A DNA stretch of 19,443 nt from NCBI GenBank assembly GCA_964482055.1, contig CAYZVX010000055.1, positions 1 to 19,443 on the forward strand, given 5' to 3'. Shown here piece after piece: positions 1 through 7,816 of the stretch. The translations under genes were made by a program, and so were the position numbers. This DNA is from G020354085 sp964482055. GTDB taxonomy: Bacteria > Pseudomonadota > Gammaproteobacteria > Acidiferrobacterales > Sulfurifustaceae. The notes under the pieces were generated by a model that did no database searches, had not been told where the DNA came from, and saw nothing but the letters and a program-made list of their open reading frames with translations. Each line of letters begins with the position of its first letter. The first letter of the stretch is position 1.

Positions 1-483
1 CCGGGCGCGCTGTACGCCCCGGAGCACGCGGCGCGCCTGCTGTGGCTTGCAACACTTGCCCGCCGCCGCGGCGCCGCGCTGCCAGCGCGCCTGTTCACAC
101 AAGTGAGCATCAGCGCGCGTTGCCGCAATCACCAGGTGTGCGCGGCGCTCTGCCCGACCGGGGCGCTCGCGCGCTACGAGAGCGACGGCGAAAGCGGCGT
201 GGTGTTCGACGCCTGGTCCTGCATCGGCTGCGCAGCCTGCGCACGCGCCTGCCCCGGGCAGGCGCTGGAGCTTTCCCCGGCACGAGCGACTCCGACGGCG
301 GCGCTGGCGCTTACGCGCCATCGCCTTGCCGAATGTCGCGACTGCGGCGCGCCGTTCGTGCGCCGCTCCGATGAGAACCTGTGCCCGGCCTGCCACAAGA
401 CGCGCGCGGCGTTCGCCCCGTTTCTCGCGGGTCACACCGGCGCCATGAATCGGAATTCACCCGAAGAGGAGTGCAGAGTATGA
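1..483 (+). CDS. arxB': ArxB'-like 4Fe-4S ferredoxin protein (5' end missing)
   Basis: The reading frame is open from the first base, so the gene starts left of the window; 160 C-terminal residues are visible. An internal GTG at 103 is possible as a start but is not needed. Two ferredoxin-type cluster motifs are seen. The first (visible residues 41-51) reads C-x2-H-x2-C-x3-CP, with His where the second Cys is normally found. The second is a standard C-x2-C-x2-C-x3-CP (CIGCAACARACP). A zinc-ribbon-like tail follows (CRDCGAPF...LCPACHK). The stop overlaps the arxA start as ATGA, suggesting translational coupling. In known arx clusters a small extra iron-sulfur protein, ArxB', precedes arxA, and this gene has that position. 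The role is probably electron transfer or cofactor handling; a NapF-like maturation function is an alternative. Confidence 0.8.
   Translation, partial: PGALYAPEHAARLLWLATLARRRGAALPARLFTQVSISARCRNHQVCAALCPTGALARYESDGESGVVFDAWSCIGCAACARACPGQALELSPARATPTAALALTRHRLAECRDCGAPFVRRSDENLCPACHKTRAAFAPFLAGHTGAMNRNSPEEECRV
465..471 (+). promoter_or_regulatory. Ribosome binding site setting the arxA start
   Basis: AGAGGAG lies 8 bases before the ATG at 480. It decides the start: the frame is open further upstream, but the Tat signal peptide begins exactly at this ATG. Confidence 0.75.
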
Positions 484-2981
484 AACCTTTCGATTTCCCC
501 CTGACACGCCGGCGTTTCCTGCAAGTGAGCGGGGCGGCGGGCGCCGCCGCGGCGGCCGGTGCTGGCCTGTCGCAGTTTGGTGGACTGCGGGTGGTCGAGA
601 AAGTGCACGCGCAACCCGCTGCGGCCAAGGAAGGCGAGACCGTCATCACCAAGAGCTTCTGTCACCAATGCCCGGCGCGCTGCGGTATCGACGTCTACAC
701 CACCAACGGGCGGGTGCACGCGATCTACGGCACGCTCGACAACCCGCTGTCCAACGGCAAGCTCTGCCCCAAAGGGCACTTTGGCATCTACCTGCTCTAC
801 GACCCGGACCGCTTCAAGGGGCCGATGAAACGCACCAACCCGAAGAAGGGCCGCAACGAGGACCCGCGGTTCGTGCCCATCACCTGGGATGAGGCCCTCA
901 AGACCGTCGCCGACCGGCTCAACAATCTGCGCGACAAGGGCGAGTCGCACCGCTTCGCCGTGTTTACCGGCCGCGGCTGGGGGGCGACCGATGCCGGGCT
1001 GCTCAGCAATTTCGGCAAGCTCTACGGCACGCCGAACTACAACATCAATCACTCCTCGATGTGCTCGGACGCGAGCAAGAAGGCCAAGCTGTGCACCGAC
1101 GGCAACTATTCCTACAACGCCTACGACTACGCCAACACCAATTATCTGCTGATCTTTGGCGCGAGCTTCCTCGAAGCCTTCCGGCCCTACAACTACAACA
1201 TGCAGGTATGGGGCCAGATGCGCACCAAGTCGCCGAAGACCAAGGTGACAGTGGTCGATGTGCACCTGAGCCAGACCGGCTCGGCGGCCGACCGGTTGCT
1301 GCTCACCAAGCCCGGCACCGACGGGGCGCTGGCACTCGCCATCGCGCACGTCATCCTCACGGAGGGCTTGTGGGATCGCTCCTTCGTTGGTGATTTCGCC
1401 AACGCGGGAATGAGATTCGAGACCGGCAAGACCATCGATCCTGCGGGCTTCAAGCAGAAATGGGTGACGGGTCTGCCCGAGTGGTGGAACGCGGAGCTGA
1501 AAGACCGCACGCCCGAGTGGGCGGAAGGCGTGAGCACGATTCCGGCCAAGGACATCCGCGCGGTGGCGATGGAGTTCGGCCGCACCCGCCCGGCGATCGC
1601 GCTGTTCGAGCGCGGGGCGACCGCCCACACCAACGGCCTGTACAACGGCATGGCCATCCACGCGCTCAATGCGCTGGTCGGATCGCTCTTCGCCGAAGGC
1701 GGGCTGTTCTATCAGGAAAAGACCCCGTGGGCGAAGCTTGCCATCAAGCACGAGGACTATCTCGACGACTACGCCAAGTCCGCTGACCGCAAGAAACCGC
1801 GCATCGACATGGCGAAGACCGAACGCTGGCCGATGGTGAGTAATATGATGCAGGAGGCGGCGAAGAACCACCTGAAGGGCGAACCCTACAAGCTTGACAC
1901 CGCGATGTTCTATCTCACCGCACCGATCTTCTCGGGGCCGGAGAACCGCGACTGGGAGAAGGCTCTGCAGGACGTGTTCGTCATCGACACCTCACCCTAC
2001 CCGGGGGAGACGGCCATGTTCGCCGACTTGGTGCTGCCCGATCACGTGTATCTGGAGCGCCTGCAGATTGCCGACACCTATCCATTCCAGGGCTACCCGA
2101 TCGCCATGATTCGCGTGCCGGCGGTGAAGCCGGTGCACGACACCAAGGTATTCGGCGACACGCTGATCGAGATCGGCAAGCGCATCAAGGGTCCGACCGG
2201 CGAGTACTACAAGGCGCTCGGCAACACCGAGAACATCATCCGGCAGATGGCCAAGGGTTTCGAGGAGCACCCGGGTTCCAACGGCGTGAACAGCTACGAG
2301 ACCTTCGTGCAGAGGGGTGTGTGGTACAAAAAGCCCTACAAGTACCGGCAGGTGCGTGGCGAGTTTTTTGAATGGGACAGCGAGGCCGAGGCCTACGCCA
2401 AGGCCATGAAACCCGAAAAGGTTAAGGAGAAGCTGTTCAAGACCCCGAGCGGCAAGTACGAATTCGACTCGGGCTACCTCAAGGAAGAACACCGCGCGCA
2501 CTACGTGCACGAAAAGCTCGGTATTCCGCTCGAGAAGGTCGGGTTTCCGCAGTGGGTGGTGCCGAAGCACGGTGGCGGCGGGGATTTACATTTCGTCAGC
2601 CCCAAGCTCGCCAATCAGGCGGAAGGCCGGCAGGCCAACCTGCCGCACGCAGCAGCCGTGATGCAGCCGGTGCTGGGCGGCAAGCGTGACGTGTTTCTCG
2701 AGATTCATCCGGATGCGGCACGCAGCCGGGGCATCAAGGACGGCGACCGGGTGCGCATCAAGAACAAGGTCGGCAGCATCGAGGTGGTGGCTCGTTACTA
2801 CCAGGGCACCCGGCCGGACACCGTGGTGCTGCCGATGGTGCACGGGCACTGGGCGCAGGGCCGCTGGGCGAAGAACCGCCTGCCGACCGGTAGCACCAAC
2901 GAGGTGACGGAGAATCTCTCCGAGCCGATCTCGGGTCTTGCCTGCTACCACAGCGGCAAGGTTTCGGTCGAAAAGGTGTAA
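480..2981 (+). CDS. arxA: Arsenite oxidase catalytic subunit ArxA (molybdopterin, DMSO reductase family)
   Basis: This 833-residue protein would oxidise arsenite to arsenate in the periplasm using a Mo-bis-MGD cofactor. The N-terminus carries a twin-arginine signal (TRRRFLQ, residues 9-15), an Ala/Gly-rich hydrophobic stretch and a possible cleavage after VHA (44). Cysteines 61, 64, 68 and 96 (C-x2-C-x3-C-x27-C) would bind one [4Fe-4S] cluster. C195 in SSMCSDASKK is the likely Mo ligand, as in ArrA/ArxA and polysulfide reductases. A GRGWG motif at 164-168 fits what I recall for Arx rather than Arr proteins. The surrounding B'-A-B-C-D order and the XSR genes favour Arx. The enzyme family can be reversible, and a respiratory arsenate reductase or polysulfide/thiosulfate reductase remains a less likely alternative. 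The start is set by the RBS and Tat signal. Confidence 0.9.
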   Translation: MKPFDFPLTRRRFLQVSGAAGAAAAAGAGLSQFGGLRVVEKVHAQPAAAKEGETVITKSFCHQCPARCGIDVYTTNGRVHAIYGTLDNPLSNGKLCPKGHFGIYLLYDPDRFKGPMKRTNPKKGRNEDPRFVPITWDEALKTVADRLNNLRDKGESHRFAVFTGRGWGATDAGLLSNFGKLYGTPNYNINHSSMCSDASKKAKLCTDGNYSYNAYDYANTNYLLIFGASFLEAFRPYNYNMQVWGQMRTKSPKTKVTVVDVHLSQTGSAADRLLLTKPGTDGALALAIAHVILTEGLWDRSFVGDFANAGMRFETGKTIDPAGFKQKWVTGLPEWWNAELKDRTPEWAEGVSTIPAKDIRAVAMEFGRTRPAIALFERGATAHTNGLYNGMAIHALNALVGSLFAEGGLFYQEKTPWAKLAIKHEDYLDDYAKSADRKKPRIDMAKTERWPMVSNMMQEAAKNHLKGEPYKLDTAMFYLTAPIFSGPENRDWEKALQDVFVIDTSPYPGETAMFADLVLPDHVYLERLQIADTYPFQGYPIAMIRVPAVKPVHDTKVFGDTLIEIGKRIKGPTGEYYKALGNTENIIRQMAKGFEEHPGSNGVNSYETFVQRGVWYKKPYKYRQVRGEFFEWDSEAEAYAKAMKPEKVKEKLFKTPSGKYEFDSGYLKEEHRAHYVHEKLGIPLEKVGFPQWVVPKHGGGGDLHFVSPKLANQAEGRQANLPHAAAVMQPVLGGKRDVFLEIHPDAARSRGIKDGDRVRIKNKVGSIEVVARYYQGTRPDTVVLPMVHGHWAQGRWAKNRLPTGSTNEVTENLSEPISGLACYHSGKVSVEKV

Positions 2982-2999
2982 CGAGACAAGGAGCACATC

Positions 3000-3755
3000 A
3001 TGGCTAAGTGGGGCATGGTCATCGACCTGGAAAAATGCACCGGCTGCCAGGCGTGCACGATGGCGTGCAGCATGGAAAACAACCGCCTGCCGGGCGAGCA
3101 CTGGCAAGACGTCATTTTCTTCACCGAAGGCACTTACCCAAGCGCGCAGATCAAGTGGTTCCCGCGCCCGTGCATGCATTGCGAGAATCCCTCGTGCGTG
3201 CATGTCTGCCCGGTGCGGGCGACCTACAAGACCGAAGATGGTTTCGTGCTGGTCGACTGGGAACGCTGCATCGGTTGCAAGTACTGCATGATCGCCTGCC
3301 CCTACGGGGTGCGGTTCTACACGGAGGAGAAACCGCGCTACGGCGGGCCCGACCTGCGCAAGGTGTTCGCCTCGAATGACGAGCGCTCGTGGAATCCGCC
3401 GTGGCGCATGCCGGATGAGCGCCAGGACTGGAAGCGCGGCGTGGGCGTGCAGCCGCCGGATGTCGTCTCAAAGTGCACGTTCTGCTATCACCGGGTGAGC
3501 AAGGCACCCAAGGGCGCGGCCGATCTCGATCCCAACAACCCGGCCACCCGCGAATTCACGCCGGCCTGCGTGGTGACCTGCGCGCCCGGGGCGCGCTATT
3601 TCGGTGACCTGTCGAACCCCACGAGCGAGGTGTCCAAGCTCATTGCCAACAAGAACGGCGTGCGGCTGCTCGATCACCTCGGCAACAAGCCACAGGTCTA
3701 CTACCTCACCGGTGAAGGCGGTTCGGTACCGAGCACGCGCGCCATCAAGGTTTGA
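3000..3755 (+). CDS. arxB: ArxB, four-cluster [4Fe-4S] electron-transfer subunit
   Basis: A 251-residue ferredoxin-like subunit of the DmsB/PsrB/ArrB type, which carries electrons between ArxA and the membrane subunit. Sixteen cysteines fall into four groups: 13/16/19/23, 58/61/66/70, 90/93/96/100 and 159/162/190/194, enough for four [4Fe-4S] clusters with the usual cross-pairing of groups. No signal peptide is visible, which fits co-export with the Tat-borne ArxA. The start has an AAGGAG site a few bases upstream, and the gene follows arxA by 18 bases. The length and motif order are normal for the family. Confidence 0.93.
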   Translation: MAKWGMVIDLEKCTGCQACTMACSMENNRLPGEHWQDVIFFTEGTYPSAQIKWFPRPCMHCENPSCVHVCPVRATYKTEDGFVLVDWERCIGCKYCMIACPYGVRFYTEEKPRYGGPDLRKVFASNDERSWNPPWRMPDERQDWKRGVGVQPPDVVSKCTFCYHRVSKAPKGAADLDPNNPATREFTPACVVTCAPGARYFGDLSNPTSEVSKLIANKNGVRLLDHLGNKPQVYYLTGEGGSVPSTRAIKV

Positions 3756-3769
3756 CAGGAGACTCGATC

Positions 3770-5056
3770 ATGATCGCGATCAAAGAACCGAAAGACTTCA
3801 CCGAGGTCTTCAAGTACCTGGCGGCGCTGTGGCGCGAGGAAGGCACGCTTAACTTCCTGCGCATCTGTTTCAACCTCGGGCGCGAGCCGTCCGCCCCCGG
3901 CCGGTGGTGGAAATTCTGTCTGATCACGGGCGCATTGAGCGGCGGTTTTGCCCTGTACATGCTGTTCACCGTGGGGCACTCGTCGTTCAACACTTCGAGC
4001 GACGGCGTCAACTGGGGTCTGGCGATATCGACCTACGTGTTTTTCGCGCTGACTTCCTCGGGGCTCACCTTCATCGCGTCCATGCCCATGGTATTCGGGT
4101 TCAAGGAGTTCTACCCGATTGCCAAACGTTGCATCTGGCTCGCCATCATCACGCTGATCGCCGGTTTTACCGTGCTGGCGCTCGAGCTCGGCCACCCGTT
4201 GCGCATGCTCTGGGCGATGCCAACCGGCATGCAGGTGCTGTCGCCGATGTTCTGGATGGGGGTGTTCTATCTCGTCGACCTGGTCCTGCTGCTCATCAAG
4301 TTCTACCTGCTGTGGCAGGACGACTGGGACAGTCCGCTGTCGCATCTCGTCGGCGCGGCGAGTTTCGTAGCCGTGATCTTGGCGAGCGGCATGCTCGGGC
4401 TTGTGTTCGGCTCGATGGTGATGCGCCCGATGTGGTATGGCTCCTTCACGTCGATCTACTTCATGCTGACTGCCGCCCTGAGTGGTGCTGCTGCCATTGT
4501 CGTGACGACCTATATGGCCTATGACTTCAAGCCCGAAAGGATGCCGGCCGCGCTGCGGGAGATGGCCGGCGGTGATGCGCTGCCCAAGGTGTTCGCCACG
4601 CTGATCGGTATCACGATCGTGATGGTGGTGACGCGCTTCTGGACCGGTCTCTGGAGCAATCTGGACGGGCTGGAGGGATTCCATGTCTTGGTGCGCAGCC
4701 CGCTATTCCACATCGAGCTGTGGGTGGGCCTGGTGCTGCCTTTCGTCATGATGCTTTCGCCCGCGCTGCAGCGGCGCATGGTGCCGCAGATGCTCGCCGC
4801 GTTCCTGGTGCTGGGCGCGTTGTTTATCAACCGCTACGAGTTCATCGTTGGCGGGCAGTTGGTGCCGATGTTCAAGGGCAACTGGACCAACAGTCTCGAT
4901 CCGTATACGCCTTCGCTCACGGAATGGGCGCTGACCGTGCTCGGACTGGCGATCGCGCTTGGGCTCTATGCCCTCGGAGAGAAGATGTTCAATCTTTCCG
5001 CTGCGCCGCCGGCGGAGGTAACCGAGCGGCAGGCGGCTGCCGCCCGCCCGCGCTAG
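3770..5056 (+). CDS. arxC: ArxC, NrfD/PsrC-type membrane quinone subunit
   Basis: A 428-residue integral membrane protein with about ten predicted helices, for example around FCLITGALSGGFALYM, LAIITLIAGFTVLALEL and MLAAFLVLGALFINRYE. It belongs to the NrfD/PsrC family, which anchors the molybdoenzyme and exchanges electrons with the quinone pool. In an Arx complex it would pass arsenite electrons to quinone. The ATG at 3770 is preceded by AGGAG at a good distance; an in-frame TTG at 3752 overlapping the arxB stop is less likely. The 14-base gap to arxB supports a single operon. The C-terminal tail is short and charged. Confidence 0.92.
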   Translation: MIAIKEPKDFTEVFKYLAALWREEGTLNFLRICFNLGREPSAPGRWWKFCLITGALSGGFALYMLFTVGHSSFNTSSDGVNWGLAISTYVFFALTSSGLTFIASMPMVFGFKEFYPIAKRCIWLAIITLIAGFTVLALELGHPLRMLWAMPTGMQVLSPMFWMGVFYLVDLVLLLIKFYLLWQDDWDSPLSHLVGAASFVAVILASGMLGLVFGSMVMRPMWYGSFTSIYFMLTAALSGAAAIVVTTYMAYDFKPERMPAALREMAGGDALPKVFATLIGITIVMVVTRFWTGLWSNLDGLEGFHVLVRSPLFHIELWVGLVLPFVMMLSPALQRRMVPQMLAAFLVLGALFINRYEFIVGGQLVPMFKGNWTNSLDPYTPSLTEWALTVLGLAIALGLYALGEKMFNLSAAPPAEVTERQAAAARPR

Positions 5057-5066
5057 CGCGGCGCGT

Positions 5067-5900
5067 ATGGCGGAAACGCCGGACACGCCGGATCTGTCCT
5101 CGCCGCAGGTCGGTTTGTGGTTGACGCTTGCGCAGGCTTTCCTGCCGCCGATGGATGGCGACGTCGCGCAGGCATTTCTCGACGTGTTGTCGGAAGATCT
5201 GCGCGAGCTCTGTGCGGCCGTCGGGTTGCCGCATGCACCCGAGATCGCGACCTTCGAGGATTCGCTCGCCACGGTGCCGGACCCGCCGGCGCTGCTCGAG
5301 CACTACAGCCGGCTGTTTCTCGTGCCGTACGCCGCGGCCAGCCTGGAGTTGGGCCACTACCTCGAAGGGGCACTCGAGGATGACGGTCGGAGCGTCGTTG
5401 ATAGCATACTGGCGCGGCACGGCGCGCGGCGGCGCGAGGATTTTCGCGGCTCGTCCGATCACATTACGGCACTGCTCGAGTCGATGGCCCTGCTCAGTGC
5501 CGAGACCGGCAGCGAGTCGGATCGCCGACTGCTCGCGCACGAGGTCTTGCGCCCGGCGCTCCCGGGCCTGGTGCGGGACATCACCCGGCATGAGCCCGGT
5601 TCACCATACCGTGCTCTGGCGCAGTTGGCGCAGCGCGCGCTCGATATTTGTGTGCCGTACGTGGCCAAGGCGGCGGCAACGCCCGACCACGTCACGCGCC
5701 GCGACACCGACGGCGCATGGCGCGCGTGCCGGCGGTGCGGCAATCCCTTTGCGCGCGAAGAAGACCTCGTGCTGATACGCCGCGCCCTCCTCGAGCACGG
5801 GATTCCTGTGGATCATCTGGACATCTGCCCTGCGTGTCGCAACCCCGCTACCGCGGAGGCGGCTCGGCCGGCGCAAGCTGGCCGCATCGGGTACTCGTAG
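5067..5900 (+). CDS. arxD: ArxD, TorD-family molybdoenzyme chaperone with zinc-ribbon-like tail
   Basis: A 277-residue, mainly helical protein with TorD/DmsD features: an LLEHYSRLFLVP segment (76-87) and DHITALLESMALL (131-143). Such chaperones bind the Tat leader and assist cofactor insertion into the catalytic subunit, here presumably ArxA. The last 60 residues are unusual: C221-x2-C224 in CRRCGNPFAR and C254-x2-C257 in ICPACRN form a likely zinc ribbon. That tail closely resembles the end of the ArxB' protein. The start ATG lies 10 bases after arxC with no strong RBS, so translation may depend on the upstream gene. It is the last rightward gene of the arx operon. Confidence 0.85.
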   Translation: MAETPDTPDLSSPQVGLWLTLAQAFLPPMDGDVAQAFLDVLSEDLRELCAAVGLPHAPEIATFEDSLATVPDPPALLEHYSRLFLVPYAAASLELGHYLEGALEDDGRSVVDSILARHGARRREDFRGSSDHITALLESMALLSAETGSESDRRLLAHEVLRPALPGLVRDITRHEPGSPYRALAQLAQRALDICVPYVAKAAATPDHVTRRDTDGAWRACRRCGNPFAREEDLVLIRRALLEHGIPVDHLDICPACRNPATAEAARPAQAGRIGYS

Positions 5901-6032
5901 CAAACCAGATGTCGCCCAAGCTGGGCACTGGCGCAGGTGGGCAGTGCTCCCATTATGCGCGTGCCGCTGCCCAATGTCGCCACGGGGTCGCGCCGTCTGC
6001 AGCGATCACCGAAGTAGGCATGGGCGCGTGAG
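5901..6032 (+). other. Spacer between convergent arxD and the YeeE-like gene
   Basis: This is the only gap between the rightward arx operon and the leftward sulfur genes. A small perfect hairpin, GCCCA-AGC-TGGGC, lies at 5914-5926, but no T-rich tract follows on either strand. A canonical intrinsic terminator is therefore not supported, and no gene is visible. Confidence 0.5.
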
Positions 6033-7379
6033 CTAACGCGCGTATACAAGCTCGTCGGTATTGGATGCGAGCAGCCGCCGTACCGGAATGCGGAAGAAAC
6101 GGCGGCCGGCGTCGAATGACCAGGCGAGCGCGGCCACGAGTAGCAGGCTGTAGAGAACGGTCCAGGCGGCCGGCGACCCGCCGATCCACGCGACCATCAG
6201 CTCGGGAAATGTGATCGACTGCATGAGTCCTTCGCCGAAGACGACGGCGTCGATCTCCTTCTGGAATAACGTGTAGGGGACGTAGCCCGCGTAGAAGCCT
6301 GGCAGCGCGGCGAGCGCGGTGCCGTAGCCCAGGCCCAGCCGCCCGTAGGTGCGCACCTCGCAGCCAATCATGAACACCGCACCCATGGCGAGCAGCGGAC
6401 CGCCGAGCAGGTGTCCCCAGTACAGACCAGCTTCGCCGCTCGCGTTGGGCACCGGGCCATCGAAAAACGACGAGCGCGCCAGGATGACGAGATTGAACAG
6501 CACAATCGACACCAACAACCCCTGCAGCGGCAACATCCCGCGAAACATGTTGAAACTGCACAGCGGAACGCCGCGGCTGCAAAAGAACTCCTTCTTCGCG
6601 AGGATTGCCTCGGGCGCCATCACCGCGCACTCGGTGCCAAATCCTGACTTGGCAATGCCCAGCCCGAGCAGCAAGCCGGCGAAGGTCATCCAGCCGGCCT
6701 CGACCCAGCCGATCTGGGGGATTCCCCCCTGGATGGAGCCGAACAGCGCGAAACCGATCGGCGCGAAGATCAGCAGACCGGCAAAGCCGACGAGCGCCCA
6801 GCGCAGCACATCGCGCCGCGGATCGTAGGCCGGATCATGGCCGGGGTAGGGGTTGTGGGCGCAGGCTTCGTAGGCAGCCGCCACGGTGCGCGTGTCTTGG
6901 TGGCGATAGTAGCCGCCGAGCCCGAGCGCCATCGCAATCTTGAAGGCGACAAAAGCGAAAGGAATGCCAGAGAGCAGGACCGCCCAGGAGGCGATGCTCA
7001 TCGCCGGTACGCCGCCGAGGAAGTGGTGCGTGGTGCAGCCGCCGGCGATGCGCGTACCAAACGAGAACAGCAGCCCGCCGATGAAGGCAAGCCACAGCAT
7101 CTTCGGGCTGTAGCGCACCCAGGCGCGCGACTCGCCTTCGAGGCGCGTGACCAGCCATGCGGCAATCACCGCACCCACGATCACCCAATGGATGCCGGGC
7201 TCGTAGACACGCGCCACGAAGTCGAGCCCGAGCAGCCGCTGCTCCGTGACTGCATACATCTGCGCGAGCCCCGTTGTTACCGGGATGAAGTAATCGTATT
7301 TGAGGTAGAAGACGATCTCGGCCAGGCCGACGAATAGCCCGCCGAGCCAGAATGGCCATTGTTTGCGCGCGAAGTCCAT
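6033..7379 (-). CDS. YeeE/YedE-family sulfur (thiosulfate) transporter
   Basis: A 448-residue multi-pass membrane protein of the YeeE/YedE (Sulf_transp, formerly DUF395) family, whose studied members import thiosulfate or related sulfur through membrane cysteines. Family-like motifs are GTRIAGGCTTHHFLGG (C115), KSGFGTECAVMAPEA (C251) and MIGCEVRTYGRLGLGYG (C340), giving three well-spaced cysteines. Extra cysteines occur at 267 and 274. The ATG at 7379 is preceded by GGAG at 6 bases; a longer upstream reading frame lacks membrane character and overlaps the next gene, so it was discarded. It is the last gene of a leftward set with a small secreted protein and a rhodanese, which supports a sulfur-handling role. 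Substrate specificity cannot be read from the sequence. Confidence 0.88.
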   Translation of the reverse strand: MDFARKQWPFWLGGLFVGLAEIVFYLKYDYFIPVTTGLAQMYAVTEQRLLGLDFVARVYEPGIHWVIVGAVIAAWLVTRLEGESRAWVRYSPKMLWLAFIGGLLFSFGTRIAGGCTTHHFLGGVPAMSIASWAVLLSGIPFAFVAFKIAMALGLGGYYRHQDTRTVAAAYEACAHNPYPGHDPAYDPRRDVLRWALVGFAGLLIFAPIGFALFGSIQGGIPQIGWVEAGWMTFAGLLLGLGIAKSGFGTECAVMAPEAILAKKEFFCSRGVPLCSFNMFRGMLPLQGLLVSIVLFNLVILARSSFFDGPVPNASGEAGLYWGHLLGGPLLAMGAVFMIGCEVRTYGRLGLGYGTALAALPGFYAGYVPYTLFQKEIDAVVFGEGLMQSITFPELMVAWIGGSPAAWTVLYSLLLVAALAWSFDAGRRFFRIPVRRLLASNTDELVYAR

Positions 7380-7398
7380 CACACTCTCCAGAGATTCG

Positions 7399-7701
7399 TC
7401 ACGAACCGTCACACAGCCCTCTTCTTGCTGGTTCCGAGCCGGGGGACGCGGAGGTTTTACCGGCCTTCGGTTGAGTGACGTTGCCGACACGTCTGCCGCC
7501 GTTGCCGGAATTGGCGGCTGCCGCCCCGCCGGTATCGCTGGATTGCACCGGACGTTCTTTGGCCGGCGGCTTTGCCGATGTGTGGTTACTGCTGCTGTCG
7601 GTCGACGATTGAGCGTGCGCGAAGGACGGATAGAGAAGTGCGTTGAACAGTACGACGCCCGCCGCCAGCGGCACACGCCGGAACCGGGGCGATCTGGTCA
7701 T
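7399..7701 (-). CDS. Small secreted disordered protein with one C-terminal Cys
   Basis: A 100-residue hypothetical protein that I do not recognise. It has a clear Sec signal peptide (basic RSPRFRR, hydrophobic core, cleavage after AHA at 30). The mature part of about 70 residues is rich in Ser, Asn, Gly, Ala and Lys and is likely disordered. It holds a single Cys at position 97 in the ending GLCDGS. GGAG lies 7 bases before the ATG, and the stop is 19 bases before the YeeE-like start, so it appears to be a real operon member. Its place between a periplasmic rhodanese and a sulfur transporter invites the idea of a sulfur carrier, but no homologous family is evident to me. Confidence 0.6.
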   Translation of the reverse strand: MTRSPRFRRVPLAAGVVLFNALLYPSFAHAQSSTDSSSNHTSAKPPAKERPVQSSDTGGAAAANSGNGGRRVGNVTQPKAGKTSASPGSEPARRGLCDGS

Positions 7702-7756
7702 ATCGGTACTCCGCCTGCGGGGCCCTGATCCGGTCGGCCCGGCATCCGGCAACCGT

Positions 7757-7781
7757 GCGGCCGGCCTTCCGGGCCGGCCGC
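7757..7781 (-). repeat. Perfect GC-rich hairpin between rhodanese and small secreted protein genes
   Basis: Ten-base arms, GCGGCCGGCC at 7757-7766 and GGCCGGCCGC at 7772-7781, pair perfectly around a 5-base loop. The hairpin lies 35 bases past the rhodanese stop and 55 bases before the next start, within the presumed transcript. No T tract follows, so it is more likely an mRNA-stabilising or processing element, or an attenuator, than a full terminator. Confidence 0.6.
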
Positions 7782-7816
7782 TGTCCCTGAGTTGGCCATT
7801 GTCTTGTGCATGGTTC

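Noticed and set aside
432..1871. Long open frame of 479 codons on the minus strand opposite arxA
   Set aside because: It lies wholly within a well-supported gene, shows no domain or signal, and is a typical GC-rich antisense shadow.
480..2981. ArrA (arsenate respiration) or polysulfide/thiosulfate reductase identity for the catalytic subunit
   Set aside because: GRGWG, the B'-A-B-C-D order and the adjacent XSR regulators fit Arx better, although the direction of catalysis cannot be proven from sequence.
5914..5926. Hairpin after arxD as an intrinsic terminator
   Set aside because: Only five base pairs and no T tract on either strand.
7380..7676. N-terminal extension of the YeeE-like gene by 99 codons
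   Set aside because: The added residues are not membrane-like, overlap the small secreted protein gene, and a good RBS precedes the ATG at 7379.
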